The notes below the pieces were generated by a model. That model was not told where the DNA came from. It was given only the letters and a program-made list of their open reading frames with translations, and ran no database searches. From contig JBFELO010000009.1 of the NCBI GenBank assembly GCA_041552055.1, positions 1-64,000 of the forward strand: DNA of 64,000 bases. Reading direction: 5' to 3'. The stretch is from JBFELO01 sp041552055. GTDB lineage: Bacteria; Acidobacteriota; Thermoanaerobaculia; Thermoanaerobaculales; Sulfomarinibacteraceae. Shown here piece after piece: positions 32,959 through 41,475 of the stretch; the first letter of the stretch is position 1, and each line of letters opens with the position of its first letter. A program made the position numbers and the translations under genes.

Positions 32959-34770
32959 ATGACACGCAAGATGCTCATCAACGCCCAACGCCCCGAGGAG
33001 GTGCGCGTCGCCATCGTCACAGACGGTGTGCTCGACAAGTACGAGGTATCGGCCTCGGAGTCAGGCCTCTGCCGGGGGAACATCTACCGCGGCATCGTCG
33101 CCAACATCCAGCCGAGCCTGGACGCCGCGTTCGTCGACATTGGTCTCGAGCGCGACGGTCTGCTGCGGGCGGAGGACGTCGTCCGCGCGGCGGCACACAA
33201 CACCCAGGGAGGGCGACGGCCGCGCATCGATCGGCTGCTCGAGAAAGGGCGCCCAGTGATCGTGCAGGTGGTGCGGGACGGCATCGGCAGGAAAGGTCCC
33301 CTACTCACCACGAACCTCAGCATCGCCGGTCGCTGCCTGGTTCTGATGCCTCACGACGACGTGCGTGGCGTGTCGCGCAAGGTCGAGGACGAGAGCGCCC
33401 GCGACGGGATCAGGGAGAAGCTCGAGCAGCTCGACCTCCCGGACGGCCAAGGGGCGATCGTCCGGACCAACGCCATCGACCAGCCGAAGACGGCGCTCAA
33501 CCGCGACCTCAACGCGCTCCAGCGCCTGTGGAAAAGGGTCCGCACAGAGGCGGCTACCGGCAAGGGCCCAAAGTTGCTCTACAGCGATCAAGACCTGATT
33601 CTCCAGGTGCTCCGCGATTCGCTCGACAGCAGCATCCAGGAGGTGCTGGTCGACGACGACGAGGCCTTCGAAAAGGTTCAGGCCTACATGCGGACCTTCA
33701 TGCCGCGCGCCAAAACCAAGCTCGTCCGGTACACCGACCGCATGCCGCTCTTCAGCCGTTTCCAGCTCGAGAGTCAGATCGACAGCATCTACCAACAACG
33801 GGTCGACCTGCCGAGTGGTGGGGGTGTCGTCATCCAGCGTACCGAGGCCTTGACTTCGATCGACGTCAACTCGGGTCGCGCCACCCGCGGGAGCAGCCAG
33901 GAAGAGACCGCCCACACCACGAATCTGGAGGCGGCCACCGAGGTGGCCCGTCAGCTGCGCCTACGCGACATTGGCGGCCTGGTCGTGGTCGACCTGATCG
34001 ACATGAGATCCACAAAGCACCGCCGAGAGGTGGAGCGCGCCCTGCGCGACGCGATGAAGGATGACAAGGCGCGGTTCACCGTCGGCCGCATCTCACCGAA
34101 CGGACTGATCGAGATCAACCGCCAGCGGCTCAAGAAAGAGCTCACCCTTCGCACCCATCGTTCGTGTCCAACCTGTAGCGGCACCGGATCGATCGCCAGT
34201 CCCGAGCTGGTCGGACTGAATCTGCTGCGGCGGATCGAAACCCGCGCCGTGACCGGTCGCCTCAAGTCGGTCCGAGTGGAGCTCCACCCCGAGCTGGCCG
34301 ATGCGATCCAGAACGACCGCCGAGACGAGATCGCCGCACTGGAGAACGAGTTCGGAATTCGGGTCCAGGTGATCGCCGCCGCCGGGTTGCACCGCTCCGA
34401 GGAGCACATCGAGTGGTTCCACCGTGAGGAAACGGAAACCGCGCCGGTCCCGGTCGCGGCGGTCACGGTCGCCGATCTCGCCGATGGGGTGACGGCCCCC
34501 GGTGCCGCCGAAAACGATTCCCCCGCAAAGGCTCGCAAGCGCCGGCGCGGCAGCAGGAGGAGACGCAAGACGACGCCCTCGGCATCCACGAAGGAGCAGG
34601 CCCCCGAGTCAACCGGAACGGATGCCGAAAGGGGCGCGCCCGAGGGCGAAACCGCCGCACCCACACCCACTGACAACGACACGGATCGTCCCAAGAAGCG
34701 ACGTCCGCGCAGACGTCGGCGTAAGAAGACCTCGTCCGGGGGTGGCACGGAGCCGACAGAGTCGTCGTGA
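32959..34770 (+). CDS. rng: Ribonuclease E/G family endoribonuclease
   Basis: A 603-residue single-strand-specific endoribonuclease for rRNA/mRNA processing. An S1-like RNA-binding domain occupies about residues 35-125 (SESGLCRGNIYRGIVANIQP at its start, DAAFVDIG inside). The catalytic DNase I-like region carries the metal-binding Asp residues in SIDVNSGRATRG and VVVDLIDM. The zinc-link is RSCPTCSGTG near residue 400, and the small domain follows. After residue about 495 a Lys/Arg-rich, Pro/Thr/Glu-rich low-complexity tail resembles an RNase E-type scaffold tail, although much shorter than in E. coli. ATG 32959 lies 12 nt after the FabH-like gene. Confidence 0.94.
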   Translation: MTRKMLINAQRPEEVRVAIVTDGVLDKYEVSASESGLCRGNIYRGIVANIQPSLDAAFVDIGLERDGLLRAEDVVRAAAHNTQGGRRPRIDRLLEKGRPVIVQVVRDGIGRKGPLLTTNLSIAGRCLVLMPHDDVRGVSRKVEDESARDGIREKLEQLDLPDGQGAIVRTNAIDQPKTALNRDLNALQRLWKRVRTEAATGKGPKLLYSDQDLILQVLRDSLDSSIQEVLVDDDEAFEKVQAYMRTFMPRAKTKLVRYTDRMPLFSRFQLESQIDSIYQQRVDLPSGGGVVIQRTEALTSIDVNSGRATRGSSQEETAHTTNLEAATEVARQLRLRDIGGLVVVDLIDMRSTKHRREVERALRDAMKDDKARFTVGRISPNGLIEINRQRLKKELTLRTHRSCPTCSGTGSIASPELVGLNLLRRIETRAVTGRLKSVRVELHPELADAIQNDRRDEIAALENEFGIRVQVIAAAGLHRSEEHIEWFHREETETAPVPVAAVTVADLADGVTAPGAAENDSPAKARKRRRGSRRRRKTTPSASTKEQAPESTGTDAERGAPEGETAAPTPTDNDTDRPKKRRPRRRRRKKTSSGGGTEPTESS

Positions 34771-34868
34771 TCGGCTCGTTCGCCGTGGAGACCTGGAGAA
34801 TGGTCCCGGCCATGACTGCGCAGTCTGATCGGGCGGAACCGGCCGCCACAGAAATAGCACGCGGCATA

Positions 34869-34955
34869 CCCGTCTCCGTTTCTGTGTCCGTATCCGGATT
34901 CTCACGCGTTCTTGAAGGGCGAATCGAGCGCGGGGACGGATACAGGGACGGAAAC
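34869..34955. repeat. Imperfect inverted copy of the GTNYCC hexamer family
   Basis: A pyrimidine arm (34869-34897, CCGTCT/CCGTTT/CCGTAT units) faces a purine arm (34932-34955, GGGGACGGATACAGGGACGG). The arms are partly complementary. The element lies between the convergent RNase and ACT-domain genes in a gap of about 220 nt that contains no gene. Confidence 0.75.
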
Positions 34956-34989
34956 TCCCCCTGCGTCAAATGAAACGGAAGAGTCAGAG

Positions 34990-35550
34990 TTACGGCGCGG
35001 GCGGCCACCCCACCGTGTCGCCGGGAACCTCGGTCTGAACCTCGGTGTCCACTCCCACCTCGTCACCGATGTAGTCGAGGGCCTCCCGCAGATCTTCAAC
35101 TGAGAGTTTGTGGGGGACCCGTACAATAGCCGACATGGTGAACAGAGGCGCTCCGCTCATCGGGGCTGCCACCACCTCGGTCGCCATGCTCTCGACGTTG
35201 ACTCCCTGATCGGCCAGGTAGCGGGTGACCTGATAGATGATGCCCATGTGATCGGCACCCACCACCGCGATCGACACCGTCGCACCGGTTTCGTCCTCAC
35301 CGTCGCTGACCTCGCTTAGCCGTGTCTGGACATCGAACTTGACGAAGTGGAGCTCGCTGAGGGTGCCGCGCAGGGCGTCGATCTGATCCTCGGGTGCGGT
35401 CACGAACATCATCATGGCGAAGTCACCACCGAGACGTTGGAACCGCCCGCTTTCCACGTTTCCGTCGTGCTTCACGATCAGGCGTGTCACCTCTTCGAGG
35501 ATCCCGGGTCGGTCACGGCCGGACGCGGTGAGCACGAGCTGCTTGCGCAC
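34990..35550 (-). CDS. GcvR-like tandem ACT-domain regulatory protein
   Basis: A 186-residue cytosolic protein made of two ACT domains: residues 1-80 (LVLTASGRDRPGILEEVTRL) and about 92-170 (VSIAVVGADHMGIIYQVTRY). ACT pairs without a catalytic domain are typical of the glycine-cleavage-system repressor GcvR group, which bind amino acids and modulate a partner regulator. No glycine-cleavage gene lies nearby, so the ligand and partner are unknown. It is bracketed on both sides by copies of the hexamer repeat. Confidence 0.85.
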   Translation of the reverse strand: MRKQLVLTASGRDRPGILEEVTRLIVKHDGNVESGRFQRLGGDFAMMMFVTAPEDQIDALRGTLSELHFVKFDVQTRLSEVSDGEDETGATVSIAVVGADHMGIIYQVTRYLADQGVNVESMATEVVAAPMSGAPLFTMSAIVRVPHKLSVEDLREALDYIGDEVGVDTEVQTEVPGDTVGWPPAP

Positions 35551-35594
35551 AGGGCACCTCTGGCTGACATCATACCAGTCGGTGGTGAGGGGAA

Positions 35595-35676
35595 CCTATC
35601 CGTCTCTGTCTCCGAACTCTCTTTCAACCTCCGCGGCCGGATCGCGCACGGGCACGCAGACGGATACGGAGAGGGG
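35595..35676. repeat. Imperfect inverted copy of the GTNYCC hexamer family
   Basis: A pyrimidine arm at 35595-35614 (CCTATCCGTCTCTGTCTCCG) and a purine arm at 35657-35676 (CAGACGGATACGGAGAGGGG) are partly complementary around a 42-nt spacer. The copy lies in the 219-nt gap between the ACT-domain gene and the DUF4097 gene, which holds no coding sequence. Confidence 0.75.
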
Positions 35677-35769
35677 CAAATTCCCCATCGAAAACCACGA
35701 GCGACATGCTCAAGAAAAACCGAGGGCGCGGCCGAGCCGCGCCCACGCGAGGGAAAAGGAAGTCTGTCA

Positions 35770-36648
35770 CTATCGCGTCGTGATGTTGACCGTGCCCGAA
35801 AAGGTCTCGATCGAAACCTGCGCACCCCCACCGCCGGTTGAAAAGTTCAGCTCCTGCTCCGGGGTGTATTGGTTCGTGCGGCGTGCCTCGGGGCCGATCG
35901 CGTTGCTGATTCCCCCCGAAAAGGTGCTGATGTCGAACTCGGCCGAGATCCCGGGCGAGACCACGAGGGTTACGGCGCCGCTCATGCTCTCGATGTCGAG
36001 CTCCCCGCGACCACTGATGTCGGCCAGGAAGGTGATGTTGCCCGACACGGTCTCGAAGCTGGCCGAGTCCACCAGTCCCTGCCTGATTTCGATGTCGCCA
36101 CTCACGGTCTCGGCGTCGAGCTGGCCCGTGGCGTTTTCGACCGCGATGGTGCCGCTGACCGACGCGAGGCCGGTGGACATCGAGGCGAATGCGGTCGTGA
36201 TTTCGCCGCTCACCGTCTCGACCGACAGCTCGCTCGGCCGGTCCGCGACCTTGACCCAACCGCTCACCGACTCGACGTCGACCGGTCCGGTGACGCCTTC
36301 GACCTGGACAGAGGCACTCACAGTCTCGACCTCGACCGAGGCGTTGACGGGCACACGTATCGTCAGCGCGGATTCGAGATCGTCCGCATGCTCGGGCACG
36401 TCCACGTAGATTTCGAGTTCCTGCTCGTCGCCCGAAATCTCGATGTCGCGCACGTTCTTGCCCAGCACGCCGGTGATCTCGACCTGGGGGCTGTCCCATC
36501 CCACCACCTGCACCGAGCCCGCGAGATTGTCGATCTGCACCCACCCGTCGGGGTTCAGGGGGCGTACCTCGTCCACTTTCCGCTGCGCCGACGCCGGGGC
36601 GGCGACCGCGACGGCCAAACACACGAAAACAGCTGCGATATTCCTCAT
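35770..36648 (-). CDS. DUF4097-type beta-repeat secreted protein
   Basis: A 292-residue exported protein. A signal peptide (residues 1-21, ending PASAQ) is followed by parallel-beta-type repeats about 20 residues apart of the form VETVSGEI / VESVSGWV / AETVSGDI / FETVSGNI. These are diagnostic of DUF4097 (putative adhesin/cell-surface beta-helix). The exact role is unknown. It lies 10 nt after an anti-sigma gene and is probably the third gene of a sigma/anti-sigma/target operon, suggesting a response to envelope conditions. Confidence 0.9.
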   Translation of the reverse strand: MRNIAAVFVCLAVAVAAPASAQRKVDEVRPLNPDGWVQIDNLAGSVQVVGWDSPQVEITGVLGKNVRDIEISGDEQELEIYVDVPEHADDLESALTIRVPVNASVEVETVSASVQVEGVTGPVDVESVSGWVKVADRPSELSVETVSGEITTAFASMSTGLASVSGTIAVENATGQLDAETVSGDIEIRQGLVDSASFETVSGNITFLADISGRGELDIESMSGAVTLVVSPGISAEFDISTFSGGISNAIGPEARRTNQYTPEQELNFSTGGGGAQVSIETFSGTVNITTR

Positions 36649-36658
36649 TCTCTTCCTC

Positions 36659-37327
36659 CTAAATCTCTGACGGCAAACCTGTTGCAGTTCTCAGAAGCTC
36701 GATCTGTTGGCGATAAACCGCCGCCAGTCGATGGCTCAGCTGGGTGTTGTCGGGATCCTGGCCCAGGGCGATCGTGATCTCCGCGATCGCATCGTCGATC
36801 AGCCGCAGATTGCTGTCCACCACCCACAGCGTTTCCGGTGACAGCTCGTGCCGCCGCTGCTCGAGAATCGTGATGAGCTCGCTCCGGGCATGCTGAAACT
36901 CGGCTTCCACCAAGCCCAGCGAGGTGTCTTCGAAGCTCGCCGCGACCACGGCCGGTGTGGCCTCGCGGATCACAAGTACCGGCTTCTCAGAGTGTTGCCG
37001 ACCGACCGTGTATGCGACCAGCACGGCGGCGGCGACCACTGCTGCAGCAGCGGCGGTGAGCGCGTACCGGCGTACACGCAATCCAAACCGACCCTGTACG
37101 ACTTTTTGCCGATCGATCCGATGCGCGATTCCGGGCCACAAGTCGCGTGAAGGTTCAACCGACCTCGCCAGCTCGTCGACCCGCCGCCGGAGCGCGGCAT
37201 GTGCCTCCACCTCCGAGCGGCAGTCTGCGCAGATCTCGAGGTGCCCGTCGATCGCAGCTCGCTCCCCGCGGGCAACCGTGCCATCCATCAGATCGTCCAA
37301 ACGGGTCAACACGTCGCTGCAGTTCAT
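36659..37327 (-). CDS. Zinc-finger anti-sigma factor (membrane-bound)
   Basis: A 222-residue protein. The N-terminal anti-sigma zinc-binding motif HLEICADC is at about residues 29-36, preceded by a conserved MNCSDVLTRLDDLMDG start. One transmembrane helix spans about 88-108 (ALTAAAAAVVAAAVLVAYTV). A periplasmic helical domain of about 110 residues follows. It is expected to hold the partner ECF sigma factor at the membrane until a signal is received. ATG 37327 overlaps the sigma gene stop by 4 nt. Confidence 0.93.
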   Translation of the reverse strand: MNCSDVLTRLDDLMDGTVARGERAAIDGHLEICADCRSEVEAHAALRRRVDELARSVEPSRDLWPGIAHRIDRQKVVQGRFGLRVRRYALTAAAAAVVAAAVLVAYTVGRQHSEKPVLVIREATPAVVAASFEDTSLGLVEAEFQHARSELITILEQRRHELSPETLWVVDSNLRLIDDAIAEITIALGQDPDNTQLSHRLAAVYRQQIELLRTATGLPSEI

Positions 37328-37908
37328 GTCGTCAACGCCTTTCGCAGCAGTTGGCGGGCCCTGCTGAGCTGAGCCTTCGAGGTGCCCTCCGCCATGCCGG
37401 CCATTGATGCAATCTCGCGGTGCCGGAAACCCTCCACGTCATGGAGCACGAATACGATTCGTGCGCGTTCGGGTAGCCGGGCGATCGCCCGCTCCAGGTC
37501 GACCGCCGCCCCCGCGTCACGCGATGGTCCTGCAGCGGGAATCGCCTCGAGCTCGCCGTATTCGGTTGAACGCTCGTCCCGCCGAAGGCGGCTCCTGTGA
37601 TGACCGAGCACCACGTTGACCGCGATCCGATGGAGCCAGGTGGCGAACAGGCTATCGCCTCTGAAGGTCGTCAACTTCTGCCACGCCCTCAGATAGCTCT
37701 CCTGAGTCAACTCCTCGGCAAGATGCGCATCACCGCACATCCTGAGACAGAGCGCGTAGATCCTTCCGCACGTGAGCTGGTAGAGTTCCTCGAAGGCCGA
37801 CACCTCGCCACGCATGGCGCGGGCAATCAGTCGCTCGGACGAGGATTGGGGGTCAGCAATCATGGTGATCGCAGACGCCGCCTGATCCAGAGTCGCCGAT
37901 GCTTCCAT
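37324..37908 (-). CDS. ECF-type RNA polymerase sigma factor
   Basis: A 194-residue sigma-70 family member with only regions 2 and 4. Region 2 runs from about 30-100 (FEELYQLTCGRIYALCLRM, EELTQESYLRAWQKL, FATWLHRIAVNVVL) and region 4 from about 138-190 (LPERARIVFVLHDVEGFRHREIA then a helix-turn-helix). It directs transcription of an envelope or stress regulon, with its anti-sigma factor encoded by the next gene. ATG 37908 is used; an internal ATG at 37863 is also possible. The gene is divergent from apaG. Confidence 0.93.
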   Translation of the reverse strand: MEASATLDQAASAITMIADPQSSSERLIARAMRGEVSAFEELYQLTCGRIYALCLRMCGDAHLAEELTQESYLRAWQKLTTFRGDSLFATWLHRIAVNVVLGHHRSRLRRDERSTEYGELEAIPAAGPSRDAGAAVDLERAIARLPERARIVFVLHDVEGFRHREIASMAGMAEGTSKAQLSRARQLLRKALTT

Positions 37909-38042
37909 ACCCCATGAGATGCCCGGCCGAACAGAATGGTTGAAACGGCCATGCCAACGAGTGTATGCGCATCGGGCCGAGCCGGCGAGGGGAATCCTGC
38001 CCGTGGATCCGGGGTTAGCGAATGGCAGATTGGAGGGGACCG

Positions 38043-38432
38043 ATGAACAGCTCTGTAGCGACCACTCGCGGGATCGTGGTCGAGGTCGAGTCGAGCTACG
38101 TTGCGGACAGTTCCGATCCCATGCGCAACCGGTGGTTCTTCGCCTACCGCATCCGGATCTCCAACCAGGGCGATGAGGTCGTACAGCTCATCAGTCGCCA
38201 CTGGATCATCACCGACGCGCACGGCCGCGTGGAGGAGGTCAAAGGTCCCGGAGTGGTCGGCCAGCAGCCCGTCCTCGAGCCCGGCGAGGCGTTCGAGTAC
38301 ACCTCGTTCTGCCCTCTCGCCACACCCTTCGGCACGATGCACGGAAGCTATCTGATGACCACCCACGACGGCGAGTCGTTCGACGCCAAGATCGCACAGT
38401 TCGCGCTTTCGGAGCCGCTTACGGTGAACTAG
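38043..38432 (+). CDS. apaG: ApaG domain protein
   Basis: A 129-residue ApaG/DUF525 protein of immunoglobulin-like beta fold. Conserved segments are FFAYRIRISNQG, LISRHWIITDAHGRVEEVKGPGVVGQQP and FEYTSFCPLATPFGTMHGSY. Family members are linked to Co/Mg homeostasis in Salmonella, but biochemical function is unsettled. ATG 38043 follows GGAGGGG; an upstream in-frame ATG at 38022 lacks such a site. The 3' end overlaps the end of the converging kinase-like gene by 14 nt. Confidence 0.93.
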   Translation: MNSSVATTRGIVVEVESSYVADSSDPMRNRWFFAYRIRISNQGDEVVQLISRHWIITDAHGRVEEVKGPGVVGQQPVLEPGEAFEYTSFCPLATPFGTMHGSYLMTTHDGESFDAKIAQFALSEPLTVN

Positions 38433-39180
38433 CCCTGGATGCGCCGAGCACTCTGGGCGCCACCAATCCCCGCACCTCCAGCGCCCTACAGATCACGTCG
38501 GCCGAGCCTTCGATCCCGAACGCCTCAGCGTCGAGGACGAGGTCGAACAGCTTGAGTTCGTCCGCGCCGACGTGGAAGTGCCGGCTGAGATACTTCGCTC
38601 GACTCCGATCGGTGGCTTCGATCCGTTTCTCCACCGTTTCCGCGTCCAGCCGTTCGCGCTCCTGGAGTCGGGCGACGCGCGCTCGCAGCGGAGCCACCAC
38701 CCGAACCCTGAGACCGTGCTCGCGGGGCAGCATCAGGTGCGCGCCGCGGCCGACGATGATGACCCGACCGTCGAACGCCGCCAGCAGCATCACCCTGCCG
38801 AGCATCGTGACGTAGGAGTCCTGGAGCACGAGCCGTGCGTTCAGGAGGTTGAGCATGGTGTCGCGAAACCAACCCGACTTGGTCTCGTCCATCAGCGCGA
38901 GCATCTGCGGCGCCAGCTTCAGACGCTGCGCCAGGTCCTCGACCAGTTCCTTGTCGAGGACCGACCAGCCGAGCCGCGACCCGACTGTCCGCGCCACCTC
39001 TGCGCCGCCCGACCCGGCTTGGCGGGAGATCGTCAGGAAGGGGCCGAAGTCCTCCTTGCCGAGCTCGGGCGCGCCCCGCTCATCGGCACTCCGGGCAAGG
39101 ATGTCGTGGATCCTCATCTGGAACTCGGCGGGCTTCACCGCGACCCCTCCACTCTGCCGCTCTTGAGGGCTCTTGACCAT
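38419..39180 (-). CDS. Cytidylate-kinase-like family protein
   Basis: A 253-residue P-loop protein of the Cytidylate_kin2 family. The loop is ISRQAGSGGAEVARTVGSRL near residues 50-69, followed by VLDKELVEDLA, then VIIVGRGAHLMLP in the core and a lid region rich in Arg (RARVARLQERERLDAETVEKR). This family is related to CMP kinase, but members are often encoded apart from the true cmk and their substrate is not established. ATG 39180 follows GGGAGGGGATCACC; ATG 39201 is an alternative. Confidence 0.88.
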   Translation of the reverse strand: MVKSPQERQSGGVAVKPAEFQMRIHDILARSADERGAPELGKEDFGPFLTISRQAGSGGAEVARTVGSRLGWSVLDKELVEDLAQRLKLAPQMLALMDETKSGWFRDTMLNLLNARLVLQDSYVTMLGRVMLLAAFDGRVIIVGRGAHLMLPREHGLRVRVVAPLRARVARLQERERLDAETVEKRIEATDRSRAKYLSRHFHVGADELKLFDLVLDAEAFGIEGSADVICRALEVRGLVAPRVLGASRASSP

Positions 39181-39246
39181 GGTGATCCCCTCCCTGATCA
39201 AGAAGATACTGCGGCGTCGCCAGAGGTGCCACTATCGGTGTCCGGT

Positions 39247-40173
39247 TCATCGCGCGACCGTGCTGAGCACGGCGTACGCATCGTTCGGCGAGATCCAGCG
39301 AATCGGGGTACCGCGTCGCTCCATGCCTCGGAAATAGGTCATCTGACGCTTGGCAAACTGGCCGATCCTGATCTTGAGCATCTCCCTCATGGCGTCGTAG
39401 GCGATGTCGCCCCGAAGATAGTCCCCGATCACCCGGTACTCCAACCCGAGCATCTGCAGCCGATCGTGTGAAACTCCTGCAGCGAGCAGCGACCGCACCT
39501 CGTCCACCATCCCGTGGTCAAGCCTGTGGTCGACGCGGACGGCGATCCGGCGTCGAAGCTCGGCTCTATCGACCCGGACTCCGAACACCGTGGAGTCGAT
39601 GTCGAACCCGAGGGGTGTGCTTGAACGAAACGTCGAGCTTTTCGCATGCTCGGCGATCTCCAGCGCACGCACCACGCGCTTCGTGCTCGTCAGGTCGGTT
39701 TCTCGGTGCAGGTCGAGGGCCGTCCGGAGCAGTCGTTCGACCAGTTCGGCGCGCGACTGCCCCATCAGACGACGCCGCAGCGCGGGATTCTCTGGCACGT
39801 CGGCGATACGGTAACCCCGCAGCACGGCCTCGACGTAGAGACCGGTGCCGCCTGCCACCAGCAACGGCACCGCTCCGGAGCCGAACCGACTCTCGGAGGC
39901 CTTTTCCCGCAGCAGCTGGTAACACGCTCGTTGGAAGTCGAACAACGTGTAGACCTGTCGCGGATCGCAGACGTCGATCAAGTGATGGGGCACTGGGGGA
40001 GTCACCCGCGAGTACTCCTCGAGGTCCTTGCCGGTGCCGATGTCGAGACCAAGGTAGACCTGGCGCGAGTCAGCAGAAATGATCTCGGACCCAAGTCGGT
40101 GCGCGACCTCCACCGCGAGCCGGGTCTTTCCGGCCGCCGTCGGTCCGATAATCACAACCAGCCGAAGCGTCAC
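39247..40173 (-). CDS. miaA: tRNA dimethylallyltransferase
   Basis: A 308-residue MiaA that transfers dimethylallyl to A37 of tRNAs reading codons that start with U. Motifs: P-loop IIGPTAAGKTRLAVEVA at the N-terminus, ISADSRQVYLGLDIGTGK, HHLIDVCDP, VAGGTGLYVEAVLRG, and the C-terminal TYFRGMERRG. The tRNA-binding region QMLGLEYRVIGDYL is also present. GTG 40173 begins the normal N-terminus and overlaps the stop of the upstream ATP-grasp-like gene by 4 nt (GTGA), so the two are co-translated. Confidence 0.96.
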   Translation of the reverse strand: MTLRLVVIIGPTAAGKTRLAVEVAHRLGSEIISADSRQVYLGLDIGTGKDLEEYSRVTPPVPHHLIDVCDPRQVYTLFDFQRACYQLLREKASESRFGSGAVPLLVAGGTGLYVEAVLRGYRIADVPENPALRRRLMGQSRAELVERLLRTALDLHRETDLTSTKRVVRALEIAEHAKSSTFRSSTPLGFDIDSTVFGVRVDRAELRRRIAVRVDHRLDHGMVDEVRSLLAAGVSHDRLQMLGLEYRVIGDYLRGDIAYDAMREMLKIRIGQFAKRQMTYFRGMERRGTPIRWISPNDAYAVLSTVAR

Positions 40174-41375
40174 CGCTCGAACCGTTCCCGAAAGCGGAAT
40201 TCCTGCGCCATGACCTCGTCTCGCGATCGGCCCACAAACAACACGCCGAGCCGTCGTGGCGACCTGCGACGTCCGCCCCACGCGATCCACAGAGGTGACG
40301 CGACGAGCACGCCCCGCCTCGAATCCGGGCAGAAGCCGTCCCGTCCCAACTCGATCTCCAGCCGGTCGTGGTCGTCCGGCAACTCCAACTTGCGTCGGGT
40401 GAACATCCGCCAGTACAGGACGTCACCTTTGCCCCACTCCCGCCACAGGCGGCGGGCGGCCATCGACATGTGGCGCCGGGCGTTCAGGTCGGCCAACGGT
40501 CGCAGACGCTGCCTGCCACGGTCATCCCAGACGAAGCTGTCGAAGCACACCGGACCGAAGTAGCCCTCCCGCGCCAATCGGGACGCCGTCACCTCTGCGG
40601 TTCGCCGCAGGTCTGGCTGCCATCTCGCAATCACATCGGAGCACCGCTCGAACAGAGCGCCGATGAAAGCGCCGTCCGCCGTGTTGACGATCTCGTGTAC
40701 GGCGAAATCTTCCACACAACCGTCAGTCCCGAGCTCGAGAGTGGAGCACAGATCGACGACCCGACGACACCACGGCTCCAGCACGACCCGATCGTCCTGG
40801 GCGAACGTCGCCTGCAGCCACCGTCGATCGGTGTCGCTCAGATTGCGGCGCCTCAGCCTCCGATGACCCAGTCCGGCATTGCTGTGGTTCGATTTCGCGA
40901 GCCAGCCGTACGGGGCCTCGATCGCCTCCGCGAGGCTCGACGCAACTGCCGCTACCGTTTCGCACTCCCCAACGTGATATGCGGGCCCGACCAACTCCCG
41001 CTCGGCGGCCGCACCGAACGATCGACCATTTGTCCGTCGAACGGTCTCGAGTGGTGGGTGGAGTGCCGGCTCGGCGTAGCTGAGGTTGAGCTCGATCGCC
41101 GCATCGTTCCAGCCGAACGGCGTGAATGTCTGCCCGGAGTCGACCGCTGGTCGGACCGTGATCCTGGGAATGGCGACGCGGTTCCGTTGCATCGACGCGA
41201 GGAACTCGTCCGGCAGCGCGCCCGGCAGTCGAACCGAATCCTCCGCACCGCCTGCGAGCACGAAGTGCAGCGCGAGCTCGTCGAGCTGTCGAGCCGCAGC
41301 CGAACTGGGCGGACCACCCCACCTCGGTCGGAGGCTCAGGTCGAAATCGGCGTTCGGCTCGTGTTCTCGCGCCAT
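40170..41375 (-). CDS. ATP-grasp-like protein of unknown function
   Basis: A 401-residue soluble protein with no name I can give. Several segments fit an ATP-grasp fold: PYGWLAKSNHSNAGLGHRRL near residues 155-174 (nucleotide-binding Lys and glycine loop), VVLEPWCRRVVDLC about 30 residues later, and GYFGPVCFDSFVWDD with LADLNARRHMSM near 265-300, where the Asp/Asn could bind Mg. ATP-grasp enzymes ligate carboxylates to amines or thiols, so a peptide-bond or amide ligase is a possibility only. It precedes miaA with a 4-nt overlap, and 100 nt separate it from the convergent-strand fpr region upstream. Confidence 0.7.
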   Translation of the reverse strand: MAREHEPNADFDLSLRPRWGGPPSSAAARQLDELALHFVLAGGAEDSVRLPGALPDEFLASMQRNRVAIPRITVRPAVDSGQTFTPFGWNDAAIELNLSYAEPALHPPLETVRRTNGRSFGAAAERELVGPAYHVGECETVAAVASSLAEAIEAPYGWLAKSNHSNAGLGHRRLRRRNLSDTDRRWLQATFAQDDRVVLEPWCRRVVDLCSTLELGTDGCVEDFAVHEIVNTADGAFIGALFERCSDVIARWQPDLRRTAEVTASRLAREGYFGPVCFDSFVWDDRGRQRLRPLADLNARRHMSMAARRLWREWGKGDVLYWRMFTRRKLELPDDHDRLEIELGRDGFCPDSRRGVLVASPLWIAWGGRRRSPRRLGVLFVGRSRDEVMAQEFRFRERFER

Positions 41376-41475
41376 ACCCGGGAAGGGTACACCGGCTGTC
41401 GTTTGGATGGACTCCAGAGCTGTCTGGAAAGGAGTGTCCCCAATGATTTCAGGCGGTCACGGCCGAGACGAGGGC

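Noticed and set aside
37919..38176. Small plus-strand frame upstream of apaG
   Set aside because: It is out of frame with apaG and has no ribosome-binding site or conserved features; part of the divergent promoter gap.
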